NCBI GenBank assembly: GCA_022709425.1
Contig: JAKLIW010000001.1
Span: 329,552-393,551, forward strand
Direction: 5' to 3'
DNA length: 64,000 bases
From: a bacterium
Lineage (GTDB): Bacteria; UBP6; UBA1177; JAKLFG01
In this document: piece by piece, positions 1 to 7,908 of the stretch
Layout of the letters: the number at the start of each line of letters is the position of its first letter
How positions within the stretch are numbered: position 1 is the stretch's first letter
Translations under genes and position numbers: made by a program
The notes under the pieces: generated by a model
What the model saw: only the letters and a program-made list of their open reading frames with translations
The model's database searches: none
Told to the model about the DNA's origin: nothing

Positions 1-434
1 AATCCAACCCCTTCGATGAAACTATCGCCCATCAGGATGATGCGCCGACCCTCTTTCTTCAGCGGAACTTCACGTATTTCCGCATCGAGCATGCCGAGTG
101 AGTTGGTGCGAACCCGGTAGCGTTCGCCGTAGTCACCCCACTTGGTGGTCTGGTCCTGATAAGGCTTGAGTCCGTGGTGATAGTATCGGTGATCGGTGCG
201 GAACAGATGGTCGGGGGTAAGCAAGACATAGGCGAAAAGCGCATCGAAAAGTGCCGCGATGACCAGAAAGGAGATCACGTTGAAAAAGACCAGACGGAAC
301 AGCGGCGTTCTATGTCCTGCAAAAGAAAAGAGAGCCGTCAGCAGTAGCGCGAGCCATAAAAATGGACTCAACAAAAAACCCGACAGTAAGCTCACCGGCC
401 AGCCTCTTTTCGAAAACGCACCTCTTTTTCTCAT
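1..434 (-). CDS. SGNH/GDSL-type hydrolase, membrane-anchored, N-terminal part only (runs off the left edge)
   Basis: Translating the minus strand from an ATG at 434 gives 144 open codons up to the window edge. The N-terminus is basic (MRKRGAFSKRG) and is followed by two hydrophobic stretches, roughly residues 15-40 and 48-75, that look like membrane segments. Near residues 106-116 the chain reads YRVRTNSLGML, and at about 136 GDSFIEGVG, which is the Block I nucleophile motif (GDS) of SGNH hydrolases. Related proteins are membrane-bound esterases or acyltransferase-like enzymes acting on cell-surface sugars, but the substrate cannot be told from this fragment. It diverges from aroB. The ribosome binding site is weak, and the catalytic Asp-His block lies outside the window. 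Confidence 0.75.
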   Translation of the reverse strand, partial: MRKRGAFSKRGWPVSLLSGFLLSPFLWLALLLTALFSFAGHRTPLFRLVFFNVISFLVIAALFDALFAYVLLTPDHLFRTDHRYYHHGLKPYQDQTTKWGDYGERYRVRTNSLGMLDAEIREVPLKKEGRRIILMGDSFIEGVG

Positions 435-441
435 ATTTCTT

Positions 442-470
442 TTGATTTTTCAATAGAAGAGGGCTATTTT
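442..470 (+). promoter_or_regulatory. Sigma70-type promoter for aroB-aroD
   Basis: TTGATT at 442-447 and TATTTT at 465-470 are separated by 17 bases. They lie in the gap between the divergent hydrolase gene and aroB, about 40 bases before the aroB start. This is a pattern match only. Confidence 0.45.
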
Positions 471-512
471 TTTTGCGGAGCTCAGTTCCAAGTCGTCACG
501 CGGAGGGTGCCG

Positions 513-1538
513 ATGAAGAAAATACCGTTGCACCATCGCGACGGCATATGCGATATCCATTGCGGCGAGCCGTTCGCCGCGCTCGTGCCGCGCATCGACC
601 CGCGCCGCACCCTCATCGTCACCGACACCGTCGTACAGCAGCTCTATGCGCCGCTCTTCGGATGCCTGCCGGTGGTGACGGTCGGGCAGGGGGAGGCGAT
701 AAAGACGCTCGAAACGGTCGAGATACTCTACCGCGCGTTCCTTGACCGCGGCGTTGACCGGTCGTGGCGCGTGGTCGCCGTCGGTGGCGGCATCGTCTGC
801 GATATTGCTGCCTATGCCGCCGCCAGTTGGATGCGTGGGGTGCGGTGTATCCTCGTCCCGACGACGCTGCTGGCGATGGTCGACGCGGCGATCGGCGGGA
901 AGAACGGCGTCAACTACCACCGCTTCAAGAATCTCGTCGGCACCATCCGCCAGCCCGACGAAGTGCTGATAGATCCTACATTCCTGAAGACACTGCCGCG
1001 TCGCGAGATGCTCTGCGGTCTTGCCGAGATGTTCAAACACGGGCTCATCGCCGACGCCGGTTATCTGCAAGAGGTGGAACAGGCCGTCGCGACAGGTGCG
1101 CCGATCGATGAGCTCATCGATCGGTCGGTCGAGATAAAGGTATCGATCGTCGCGCAGGACGAGACCGAAACGGGCCTGCGCCGCATCCTCAACTTCGGCC
1201 ACACCGTCGGTCACGCGCTCGAGAAACTCGACCCGACGCTCGCCCACGGTGAGGCGGTCGCGGTGGGGATGGCGGTTGCCGCCGAACTGTCGCACCGCCG
1301 CGGATACATCACGAAAGCCGACGCCGACCGGGTGCGCGCCATTCTTGCCGCTACGGACCTGCTGGCGACGACCGCGCACCGCGCCGGGGATATCGCCGCG
1401 ACGATGCGCGCCGATAAGAAGAAAAGCGGCGATACCCTCGCTTTTGTTTTGCTCAAAAAGATCGGAGAAGCGGTCGTCGTCGATATCCCTTTCACCGAAC
1501 TGGAGGTGACCCTTGCAACTGTGTGTCAGCATCGGTGA
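513..1538 (+). CDS. aroB: 3-dehydroquinate synthase
   Basis: This enzyme makes 3-dehydroquinate from DAHP, the second step of the shikimate pathway, using NAD and a divalent metal in the cytoplasm. The 341-residue protein has the nucleotide-binding GGG at VAVGGGIVCD, the PTTLLAMVDAAIGGKNGVN block, the metal-site AEMFKHG, and NFGHTVGHALE followed by HGEAVAVGM. One variation is Cys-Asp where many homologues have Gly-Asp after the GGG. A GTG at 507 is also in frame, but the GGAGG at 502-506 sits six bases before the ATG at 513, so 513 is preferred. The 3' end overlaps aroD by 26 bases, indicating translational coupling. Confidence 0.95.
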   Translation: MKKIPLHHRDGICDIHCGEPFAALVPRIDPRRTLIVTDTVVQQLYAPLFGCLPVVTVGQGEAIKTLETVEILYRAFLDRGVDRSWRVVAVGGGIVCDIAAYAAASWMRGVRCILVPTTLLAMVDAAIGGKNGVNYHRFKNLVGTIRQPDEVLIDPTFLKTLPRREMLCGLAEMFKHGLIADAGYLQEVEQAVATGAPIDELIDRSVEIKVSIVAQDETETGLRRILNFGHTVGHALEKLDPTLAHGEAVAVGMAVAAELSHRRGYITKADADRVRAILAATDLLATTAHRAGDIAATMRADKKKSGDTLAFVLLKKIGEAVVVDIPFTELEVTLATVCQHR

Positions 1539-2163
1539 GCCCTGCGCCAACCGTGTCCGGGCGGCACTTTCCCGCATTTCGTTCGCCGAGATACGGCTCG
1601 ACCTTATCGAGGATATCGACATCGCGACGGTGAAAAAACTCTTCTTCGTCAAGAAAAAACTCATCGCGACCTGCCGCGCCGGACGGTATTCCGAGGCGGA
1701 ACGGCTGGCGCTCCTTGGGGCGGCGATAGCGGCCGGAGCGAAGCACATCGACCTCGACTACGACTACGATCTCTACCGCAACAAACTCTTCCTGCCGCTT
1801 ATGGCAGTCGCGCGGAAAGCGAAGTGCGGACTCATCGTGTCGCGTCATTTCCACGAGAAAATGCCGGCCGACAAACAGCTCTTCGACACCGTGAAGAAGC
1901 TCGCCGCATTTGACCCCGCCTACATCAAAGTGGCGGCGCGCGCCGATTCGGAAGAGGAGGCGGCGCGGTTACTCGCGCTGATAGCGCTCGATAAGCGGGT
2001 GGTGCCGGTGGCGATGGGGGAGTGGGGCCCGGCGGGCCGCATCGCGGCGCTCCGGCTCGGCGCTCCCTTCACCTATGTGTCGCCGACCGGCGGACGGAAG
2101 ACTGCACCGGGGCAGATCGACCTCGCCACCGCAAAAAAATTATGGAAAGAATCTAAATCTTGA
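1513..2163 (+). CDS. aroD: 3-dehydroquinate dehydratase, type I
   Basis: A 216-residue class I dehydroquinase, the enzyme that dehydrates 3-dehydroquinate to 3-dehydroshikimate through a Schiff base. Family signatures are EIRLDLIED near the N-terminus, IVSRHFHE (the general-base His), YIKVAA (the Schiff-base Lys) and SPTGGRKTAPGQ near the end. The start is a TTG at 1513, six bases after a GGAGG at 1502-1506 that lies inside aroB. The 26-base overlap with aroB and the non-ATG start suggest coupled translation. The product follows directly on that of AroB in the pathway. The length is near the lower limit for the family. Confidence 0.92.
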   Translation: MQLCVSIGEPCANRVRAALSRISFAEIRLDLIEDIDIATVKKLFFVKKKLIATCRAGRYSEAERLALLGAAIAAGAKHIDLDYDYDLYRNKLFLPLMAVARKAKCGLIVSRHFHEKMPADKQLFDTVKKLAAFDPAYIKVAARADSEEEAARLLALIALDKRVVPVAMGEWGPAGRIAALRLGAPFTYVSPTGGRKTAPGQIDLATAKKLWKESKS

Positions 2164-2171
2164 TAAAAGAA

Positions 2172-2198
2172 CCCGCCCTCTCCGGGGGAGAAGGCGGG
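2172..2198 (-). terminator. Hairpin terminator downstream of hsp20
   Basis: A 12-bp stem with one mismatch (CCCGCCCTCTCC against GGAGAAGGCGGG) lies 25 bases beyond the hsp20 stop codon. On the minus strand it is followed by a T-rich stretch (TTCTTTTATC). It may also serve aroD on the plus strand, where no T run follows. Confidence 0.6.
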
Positions 2199-2222
2199 AA
2201 ACGGGGGGGTTAGGGAAAAGGA

Positions 2223-2666
2223 TCAGCGGATCGTTATCCGGCGCGGTTTTTTCTCCTCGCTCTTGGGGATGGTCAGCCGCAGGATGCCGTCCTTGAATTC
2301 GGCGTCGACCTTTTCGGTAGCCACTTGATCGGGCAACGAGAAATTGCGGCAGAAGCTCCCAATGTAGCTTTCGCGCCGGTGGACATTTTTGCTCTTCTCC
2401 TCGCGGGTCTCTTTCTTTTCGCCCGAGAGGGAGAGCACATTGTTGCGGATCTCGATGTTCACCTGATCCTTCGACATGCCCGGCAACTCCGCCTTGATGA
2501 GGTAGGCTTCATCGGTCTCCTCGATGTCGACCTTCGGCCACCCTTCGCTCACGGCGTAGCCCAGCGCATTGTCGAACAGATCGCTGAACAGGTCGCCGAA
2601 CAGGCCGCCGTACTGACGGCTCGCCAGACTCCGTTCGGGATGTTCATACCGCTTGATCATCGACAT
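2223..2666 (-). CDS. Small heat-shock protein, Hsp20/alpha-crystallin family
   Basis: This is a 147-residue ATP-independent holdase that binds unfolding proteins in the cytoplasm. The alpha-crystallin domain runs from about residue 40 to 135 and includes WPKVDIEETDEAYLIKAELPG, the loop GMSKDQVNIEI, SYIGSFCRNFSLP and the closing GILRLTIPKSEE. The C-terminus carries an IxI-like ITIR. It is monocistronic, with its own promoter and a downstream hairpin. A 6-bp inverted repeat (GGTTCT/AGAACC, 2701-2718) lies between promoter and gene and might be an operator or an mRNA hairpin. No CIRCE or ROSE element was recognised. Confidence 0.93.
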   Translation of the reverse strand: MSMIKRYEHPERSLASRQYGGLFGDLFSDLFDNALGYAVSEGWPKVDIEETDEAYLIKAELPGMSKDQVNIEIRNNVLSLSGEKKETREEKSKNVHRRESYIGSFCRNFSLPDQVATEKVDAEFKDGILRLTIPKSEEKKPRRITIR

Positions 2667-2700
2667 GGCTTTCTCCTTCCAACAAGTTAAAGTTACTCAG

Positions 2701-2718
2701 GGTTCTCCACAAAGAACC
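2701..2718. repeat. Inverted repeat in the hsp20 leader
   Basis: GGTTCT and AGAACC are separated by six bases. The repeat lies downstream of the predicted promoter and upstream of the ribosome binding site (GGAAGGAG). Its role is unknown; it could be an operator or a 5'UTR hairpin. Confidence 0.35.
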
Positions 2719-2731
2719 GTTCACGGATTTT

Positions 2732-2759
2732 TAGATAGGCACGAGTTTTTTTGTGTCAA
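2732..2759 (-). promoter_or_regulatory. Promoter of the hsp20 gene
   Basis: On the minus strand, TTGACA (2754-2759) and TATCTA (2732-2737) are separated by 16 bases. They lie 65-95 bases before the Hsp20 start codon. It looks like a housekeeping promoter rather than a heat-shock sigma promoter. Confidence 0.6.
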
Positions 2760-2785
2760 GAGGGGAAGGATGAGCGGGAGAAAAA

Positions 2786-5700
2786 CTATTTCTTTTTGGT
2801 CGGTTTTTTGACGGGAGCTTTTTTCTTCGTTTTTGTAGGGGCGTTCCCATCGGGACGCCCTGAACCGGACGGAGAAGGTGAAATGCGGGCGTGCCGTTGG
2901 CGCGCCCCTACACTATTGGAGAGGGGATTTTTAAGAATCTCCAGCAACTTATCAACGCGGTACTCCGACAGCGGCATCGCGTCGAGGATACGCCGTGCGA
3001 GCGCCGTCCGCCGCTTCAGTTCTTTCCTCATCTCCGCCTTCGGCAGGCCGCTGCGGATGAGGTCGAGCACCGCCATGACGAACAGTCCGTTGACGAAATG
3101 TTCGGTCGCCTCCTTGTTGAAGTAGCGCACCCCCTTGTACTCGTTCATCTGGAGGATGCGGTGCATATTCTCGTCGGCGAAGATATCGCTCATCATCGCG
3201 TGGCACAGGTCCTCCTCGGGATACTGCCGCCACCAGTTCTGATAGTAGACAAAGGCGCGGATATGCCGCTGTTCCATCTCGGCGTGCCGTTCGCTGCGGC
3301 CCATTTCGCGGAAAAGCCGCAGAAAAAGCTCTTCGAGCAGATATTGCCGCAGGATAGCGTTGGAGGCCGGGCCGTCGTTCTTTTCGCGCACTATCTGTGA
3401 CAGCCGCGCGGTGAGTGTCCAGCCGAACATCATGAGAAGCGCGTGGATGTCGTCGCTGATGACGGCGGTCAGCCATTCCTGCGCCGCCGGGTCAAGCGGC
3501 GTCAGGTCGACGGCGGGCAGTTCGATGAAGGCGGCCAGATCGTCGGCGAAAAGCAGGGCGAGCTTCTCGGCATCCCCGTCGCCGCCGTGGTAGCGCCGCA
3601 GTTCTTCGAGGAAGAGGGTGTAGTCGGCCGCGAGGCGGGCGAGCAGTTTCCGCATCAGGAGTTCGCTCTTCTTTTTGTCCTTCACCCGTTCGGTGCGCGC
3701 CGCGATGAGTTCCTTGAAGGTGGCGGGATTGGCGATGCGGCGGAACGACCCGTGCAGCGGGTCGAGCGTCAGCATGGTGAGGGCGCGGGTGATGTCGGGG
3801 ACACCGGCGCCTTTCAGCGCGTCGTGGAGGGCGCCCCACGGTTCGGCGGCCGTTTCCACCACTTCGCGCAGGTCGAGGAAGACCTGATATTTGTAGGCGC
3901 CGATGGCGGCGTAGAGTCCCTTTTCGGCCAGATCGCTCGTCCGCCGGATGAATTCCAGTCCGGTGATGTGGTCGCGCATCAGCAGATAGCGTCCCGCGCC
4001 GGGCGTGAGTTCCAGCCCCTCGACCAGCGTCCGCTGGCGGATCTGCCCGCTCCCCTTGTCGAGGAAGCCGACCGAGGTCTTTATCCAACCGGCGGTCTCG
4101 CGGAACTTGTTGTTGAAGATGACCAGCGCCTTTTCGCCATTCGAGCGGTTGGAGTAAGCGTAGACATTCTCGTCGACCTGTCCGTTATGCAGGAAGAAAT
4201 CGTACAGGTAGAAATTGTCGACCCCGGCGAACAGCCACCGTTTGCGCAGGAGCGGAAAAACCTCCCGTTCGTGGCGCTGGACGAGGTGGTGATCGACCGA
4301 CTCGTTCCAGTAGGCCTTGTGGTACTCCATCCCGTATTTCTCGGTGAAGCCCTCTATCTGGCCGTGGCCGAACATCGGGAGCCCCGGCATAGTGGCGAGC
4401 AGTACCGAAACGCCGAAACACTTATCGTCTTTTCCGAACTGTTCGACCGTCGTCTTTTCGTCGGGGTTGTTCATGAAGTTGACGAACCGCTGGAGGATAT
4501 AGGGATCGAACTCGAGGACATTGCGGACCGACAGCCGGTATTTGTCGTTCTCCTCGTTCTTGAGGAAATTCATGAAGGCGCTGTTGTAGACGCGGTGCAT
4601 CCCGAGCGTCCGGACGAAGTAGCCCTCCATGAGCCAGAAGGCCTCGGCGAGGAGCAGCGTATCGGGGATCTCGGCCTGAATACGGTCGACCACCTCGCGC
4701 CAGAATTCGTTCGGTATCTTTTCGTTGAACTGGTCGCGGGAGAGAGCGTGTTCGGCGCGCGACGGGATGTCGCCGCCGGTCCCCGGTTCGGGGAACCAGA
4801 GCCGCTGATAATGCCGTTTGGCGAGCGTCATCGCGGCGTCGAAGCGGATGACCGGGAACTGCCGCGCGACATGGAGGATGGTCTGGATGACCGCCTCGCG
4901 CACTTCCGGTTTGGTGTAGTCGAGCTGAGCGGTGTCGTTCCACGGGTAGCTGGTACCGTCGTTGCCATGGTAGATGTAGCGGACATCGTTATGGCGGAAA
5001 TCGACCCGCTTGAAGGTGACCGCCGCGTCGGTCCGGTCGTAGTAGCGGTCCTCGATATAGATGCCCAGATGCGGTTCGGTCGAAAGATTCGGCCCGTTGT
5101 AGGTGTACGACGGGAACGGCGGATAGCTGGTCTGGACGAACCAATCGGGGTGATGGTGGACCCAGCGCGAATCGATCGCCATGTGGTTGGGGACCATGTC
5201 GGAGGCGAGCCGGACGCCGTATTTCTTGGCGCGGTCACGCAGCGTCGCCAGTGCCGCTTCGCCGCCCAGTTCCTGCGCTATGGTGTAATCGTAGAGCGAA
5301 TAGGCCGATGCCGCCGCCTCGGGATTTCCCATGATCTGCTTGATGGTGCGGCTCGCGGTGGAGCGTTCCCAGATGCCGATGAGCCACAGGCCGGTGAAGC
5401 CCCACGCGGCGAGTTTCTTCAGTTCGTCTTCCGGTATATCGTCGAGCCGGGTCAGATGTTTTCCGTACTGCTTCGAGAGCTGGTCGAGCCAGACAAAGGC
5501 GTTCTTGGCGATCATCACGAGGCGCGGCATCCAGTCGCGGTCGGGCGAGAAAGCCTCGTACTCGTTGTCGCGCCACTCACTGCGGTGGAAGCCCCCGCCG
5601 AGCGATTCGGCGGTCATCACCTCGCCGCGCCCTTCGACCGGGAAGAGCATCTTCTCCTCTTCGCGGAGCATATCGCCCCCGACGAGTATCTTCATGAAAT

Positions 5701-6484
5701 GTTCGCCGACGAAACGGAGTCCCCACCGTTCGCGGATGAAGCCGAGCTGATCGGCCAGCGAATCGGGATGGCTGAGCGCCGGCGCCATCAGGAGATCGAG
5801 CAGATTTTTGTTGCCGGGGCCGAATTTCGGCTTCGTTTCGAAGAATTCGCCGAGCGCCGCGGTCATCTCGCCGTAGCGGGTGTTCGCGCGCAGTTCCTTA
5901 TCGCCGTAGAGTTCATGGTAGCGGGTGAAGGCGGGGTTCTGGTTGGCGATGAAGAGCATCAGCAGCTCTTCGAGTTCCACTTCCATCGCCGCATCGTCGC
6001 CGCATTTTCCGGCAAGATAGTCGTCGATCGTCATCTCGCCGCGGTGGACCGGCAGCGGCGGGAACTCTTCGGCGAAACGGCGTATCGCCGCGTCGGTCTC
6101 TTCGCCGAAACGGCCGCGCAGGAAGTCGAGCGCTTCGGTCAGGAGCGTCGGAAGCACCTGTTTCCGGTAGGTCCGCACGACATGGTGGAGCACCTCGTCG
6201 ATGAGCGCCATGGCGTTCAAGTGGCCCGCCTTCACCGCCTGTTCGGGGTGGTTCTTGAGGTCCTTTTTCTCGTTCATCGCATGGGCGAAACGGCGCACCG
6301 CCTGATAATCGGGGAAGACCACATTGCCCGAAAGGGTGTAGAGGTTCTCCTCGAAACGGTACCGTTCGCGGCTGGCGCGCGAGACATGGAAATGGCGGAG
6401 ATTCCCGTCGGGACGGGCTGGGGCCGTCGCCGGTTCAAAACGGGAAAGGGTCAGCAGCAGTCCGGGAAAGGCGCGATTCTTCAT
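2786..6484 (-). CDS. Large GH13 (alpha-amylase superfamily) protein
   Basis: A 1232-residue protein with a GH13 barrel in the middle (about residues 350-800) between long helical regions of unknown fold. GH13 landmarks are DMVPNHMAID near 430 (region I), VIRFDAAM near 547 with the nucleophile Asp, LLLAEAFW near 611 with the acid/base Glu, and FVNFMNNPDEKT near 673 in the place of region IV. Region IV normally reads NHD, so the His is replaced by Pro here, which may change the subsite. The family acts on alpha-glucans, but subfamily and substrate are not clear. No signal peptide is evident, so it is probably cytoplasmic and involved in storage-glucan metabolism. The last 30 or so codons include an inverted-repeat element (2834-2912), and the protein ends in a Lys-rich tail (KTKKKAPVKKPTKKK). 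Confidence 0.85.
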   Translation of the reverse strand: MKNRAFPGLLLTLSRFEPATAPARPDGNLRHFHVSRASRERYRFEENLYTLSGNVVFPDYQAVRRFAHAMNEKKDLKNHPEQAVKAGHLNAMALIDEVLHHVVRTYRKQVLPTLLTEALDFLRGRFGEETDAAIRRFAEEFPPLPVHRGEMTIDDYLAGKCGDDAAMEVELEELLMLFIANQNPAFTRYHELYGDKELRANTRYGEMTAALGEFFETKPKFGPGNKNLLDLLMAPALSHPDSLADQLGFIRERWGLRFVGEHFMKILVGGDMLREEEKMLFPVEGRGEVMTAESLGGGFHRSEWRDNEYEAFSPDRDWMPRLVMIAKNAFVWLDQLSKQYGKHLTRLDDIPEDELKKLAAWGFTGLWLIGIWERSTASRTIKQIMGNPEAAASAYSLYDYTIAQELGGEAALATLRDRAKKYGVRLASDMVPNHMAIDSRWVHHHPDWFVQTSYPPFPSYTYNGPNLSTEPHLGIYIEDRYYDRTDAAVTFKRVDFRHNDVRYIYHGNDGTSYPWNDTAQLDYTKPEVREAVIQTILHVARQFPVIRFDAAMTLAKRHYQRLWFPEPGTGGDIPSRAEHALSRDQFNEKIPNEFWREVVDRIQAEIPDTLLLAEAFWLMEGYFVRTLGMHRVYNSAFMNFLKNEENDKYRLSVRNVLEFDPYILQRFVNFMNNPDEKTTVEQFGKDDKCFGVSVLLATMPGLPMFGHGQIEGFTEKYGMEYHKAYWNESVDHHLVQRHEREVFPLLRKRWLFAGVDNFYLYDFFLHNGQVDENVYAYSNRSNGEKALVIFNNKFRETAGWIKTSVGFLDKGSGQIRQRTLVEGLELTPGAGRYLLMRDHITGLEFIRRTSDLAEKGLYAAIGAYKYQVFLDLREVVETAAEPWGALHDALKGAGVPDITRALTMLTLDPLHGSFRRIANPATFKELIAARTERVKDKKKSELLMRKLLARLAADYTLFLEELRRYHGGDGDAEKLALLFADDLAAFIELPAVDLTPLDPAAQEWLTAVISDDIHALLMMFGWTLTARLSQIVREKNDGPASNAILRQYLLEELFLRLFREMGRSERHAEMEQRHIRAFVYYQNWWRQYPEEDLCHAMMSDIFADENMHRILQMNEYKGVRYFNKEATEHFVNGLFVMAVLDLIRSGLPKAEMRKELKRRTALARRILDAMPLSEYRVDKLLEILKNPLSNSVGARQRHARISPSPSGSGRPDGNAPTKTKKKAPVKKPTKKK
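2834..2912. repeat. 79-bp MITE/REP-like element with 10-bp terminal inverted repeats
   Basis: Perfect 10-bp ends (TGTAGGGGCG / CGCCCCTACA) enclose two hairpins, 2838-2860 (GGGCGTTCCC against GGGACGCCC, one bulge) and 2887-2908 (GGGCGTGCC against GGCGCGCCC, one mismatch). It lies in frame in the 3' end of the GH13 gene and encodes the Ser/Pro/Gly-rich segment before the Lys tail. Similar GTAGGGGCG-type palindromic elements occur in many uncultured bacteria, but only one full copy is visible here. Confidence 0.65.
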
Positions 6485-6528
6485 GCGGGACCCCGTATTC
6501 GTTGCAACGCTTCACCCTATCCGAAAGC

Positions 6529-6555
6529 GGCGGGCAAGTCAACTTTGCAGTGGGG
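6529..6555. repeat. 27-bp direct repeat, copy 1
   Basis: GGCGGGCAAGTCAACTTTGC followed by AGTGGGG. It matches 7871-7897 at 26 of 27 positions and, with that copy, brackets the DUF4143-type ATPase gene. Confidence 0.75.
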
Positions 6556-6574
6556 TGGTGGTGGTAGCCGCCGA

Positions 6575-7744
6575 TCAGCCGATATCCAATTCATTGAGGC
6601 GACTCCACGGGTAGATGCGGCCGCGCGCCGAATCGTATCGTTCATCGCCGCCATACACGACCGCCGCGTCGTTTCGGGGAGTGTCCGACAACGCGGCATA
6701 GTAGGAAAGCCCCTTGAAAAAATCGTCATCCACCGTCCGCCCCGATTTGATCTCTATCGGGATGGCCCCTTCGCCCCGTTCCACCACCACATCAACCTCG
6801 TGACCGGTCTGATCGCGCCAGAAAGAGAGGGTAATTTCGTGTCCGTTGTGCCATCCGCGCTTCTGCAATTCTGAAACGACGAGCGTCTCAAAGAGGGCGC
6901 CGCGCGCGAAATGATTATCCAACTGGTCGGCCGAACGGATGCCGAGAAGCGAACAGGCGATCCCCGTATCGTAAAAATAGAGCTTGGGCGACCGGATCAG
7001 TCGTTTATTGAAATTGCGGTGATTCGGGGTCAGCTTGAACACGAGGTAGCTCGCCTCAAGGATCGAGAGCCATCCGGCGGCCGTCGTGTGAGAAATACCG
7101 CAATCGGCGGCAAGCGACGAAAGATTCAGCAATTGTCCCGTTCGTCCGGCGCACAGTTTCAGGAAAGTTTGAAATCGGGCAAGATCGCTGACGGCCTTCA
7201 GTTGACGCACATCGCGTTCAAGATAGGTCATAATATAGTTTGGATACCAATCAACAGGCGTCACCGCCGTGGCGTGTATCCGAGGATATCCGCCGCTTAC
7301 TACCAGATCTTCCCACCGTGCGGGCAATTTTCCGGCGGCCGACAGTTCCGATACCGAAAACGGAAGAAGTCGGGCGATGCCGACGCGACCGGCGAGGCTC
7401 TGAGTGATCTTTTCAAGAAGCAGGAAATTCTGCGAGCCCGAAAGAATGAACATGCCGGGACGGTTGTGATCGTCGACGATGCCCTGTAGGTAGTTGAACA
7501 GTTCCGGCACCCGTTGCGCTTCGTCGATGATGGCGCCGTCGGTGCCGAGCGATTCGAGGAATCCGCGCGGATCGCTCGTCGCCCGTTCGCGTTTATCGGG
7601 GTCTTCAAGCGAGGCATAGGGAAGCGACTCGAACAGCGAGCGGATCAAGGTGGTCTTTCCCGACTGACGGGGTCCGGTGACCGTCACTACAGGGAAACTC
7701 TTCATCATCCGGGTCAAGGTATCGCCGAGCGTGCGATCTATCAT
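6575..7744 (-). CDS. AAA-type ATPase with DUF4143 domain
   Basis: A 389-residue protein of the widespread AAA_14/DUF4143 family, whose cellular role is not established. The N-terminal ATPase has the Walker A motif GPRQSGKTT near residue 24, Walker B AIIDEAQRVPEL and a sensor-like ILSGSQNF. The middle contains a winged-helix-like region (about 200-240, including GISHTTAAGWLSILEASYL). The C-terminal DUF4143 region has a nuclease-like core: LFETLVVSEL, HEVDVVVERG and PIEIKSG resemble the E/D-ExK pattern of restriction-endonuclease folds. The gene stands alone with its own promoter and is enclosed by 27-bp direct repeats, which suggests horizontal arrival. A distant relative lies at 51528-52838. 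Confidence 0.85.
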   Translation of the reverse strand: MIDRTLGDTLTRMMKSFPVVTVTGPRQSGKTTLIRSLFESLPYASLEDPDKRERATSDPRGFLESLGTDGAIIDEAQRVPELFNYLQGIVDDHNRPGMFILSGSQNFLLLEKITQSLAGRVGIARLLPFSVSELSAAGKLPARWEDLVVSGGYPRIHATAVTPVDWYPNYIMTYLERDVRQLKAVSDLARFQTFLKLCAGRTGQLLNLSSLAADCGISHTTAAGWLSILEASYLVFKLTPNHRNFNKRLIRSPKLYFYDTGIACSLLGIRSADQLDNHFARGALFETLVVSELQKRGWHNGHEITLSFWRDQTGHEVDVVVERGEGAIPIEIKSGRTVDDDFFKGLSYYAALSDTPRNDAAVVYGGDERYDSARGRIYPWSRLNELDIG

Positions 7745-7786
7745 TTCAGTGCTCCTGCCAAGAAATTAACAACCTGTCATCATTGG

Positions 7787-7814
7787 AATATACGCGCATC
7801 TTGACGGATTGCAA
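7787..7814 (-). promoter_or_regulatory. Promoter of the DUF4143 ATPase gene
   Basis: On the minus strand, TTGCAA (7809-7814) and TATATT (7787-7792) are separated by 16 bases. They lie 43-70 bases before the start codon. The -35 box lies inside one arm of the 7801-7835 inverted repeat. Confidence 0.5.
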
Positions 7815-7835
7815 GTTAAAAATGCAATCTGTCAA
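7801..7835. repeat. Inverted repeat overlapping the ATPase promoter (possible operator)
   Basis: TTGACGGATTGCA and TGCAATCTGTCAA form 13-bp arms with one mismatch and a 9-base centre. The left arm contains the predicted -35 box of the ATPase gene, so a bound dimer could block transcription. It could instead be the end of a mobile element. Confidence 0.6.
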
Positions 7836-7870
7836 GAATTGTTGTTCGACCTGATCTCCGATAAAGACTC

Positions 7871-7897
7871 GGCGGGCAAGTCAACTTTGCGGTGGGG
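7871..7897. repeat. 27-bp direct repeat, copy 2
   Basis: The same 27 bases as 6529-6555 with a single A-to-G difference. This copy is upstream of the ATPase gene and just downstream of the LRR lipoprotein stop codon. Confidence 0.75.
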
Positions 7898-7908
7898 ACG
7901 GTCGCCGG

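Noticed and set aside
450-1748. A 432-codon minus-strand frame over aroB/aroD
   Set aside because: Both genes on the plus strand are clear shikimate enzymes with all motifs; the minus frame is low in hydrophobic pattern and Arg-rich as shadows are.
6403-6423. Second copy of the GH13 element (shared GATTCCCGTCGGGACG-like stretch, RPDGN in the protein)
   Set aside because: Only about 14 bases are alike, with no terminal inverted repeats; probably chance or a common palindromic core.
3443-6874. A 1143-codon open frame on the plus strand opposite the GH13 gene
   Set aside because: It is a high-GC antisense shadow. The opposite strand has GH13 catalytic motifs, and the plus frame has no recognisable domain or ribosome binding site and runs through two unrelated genes.
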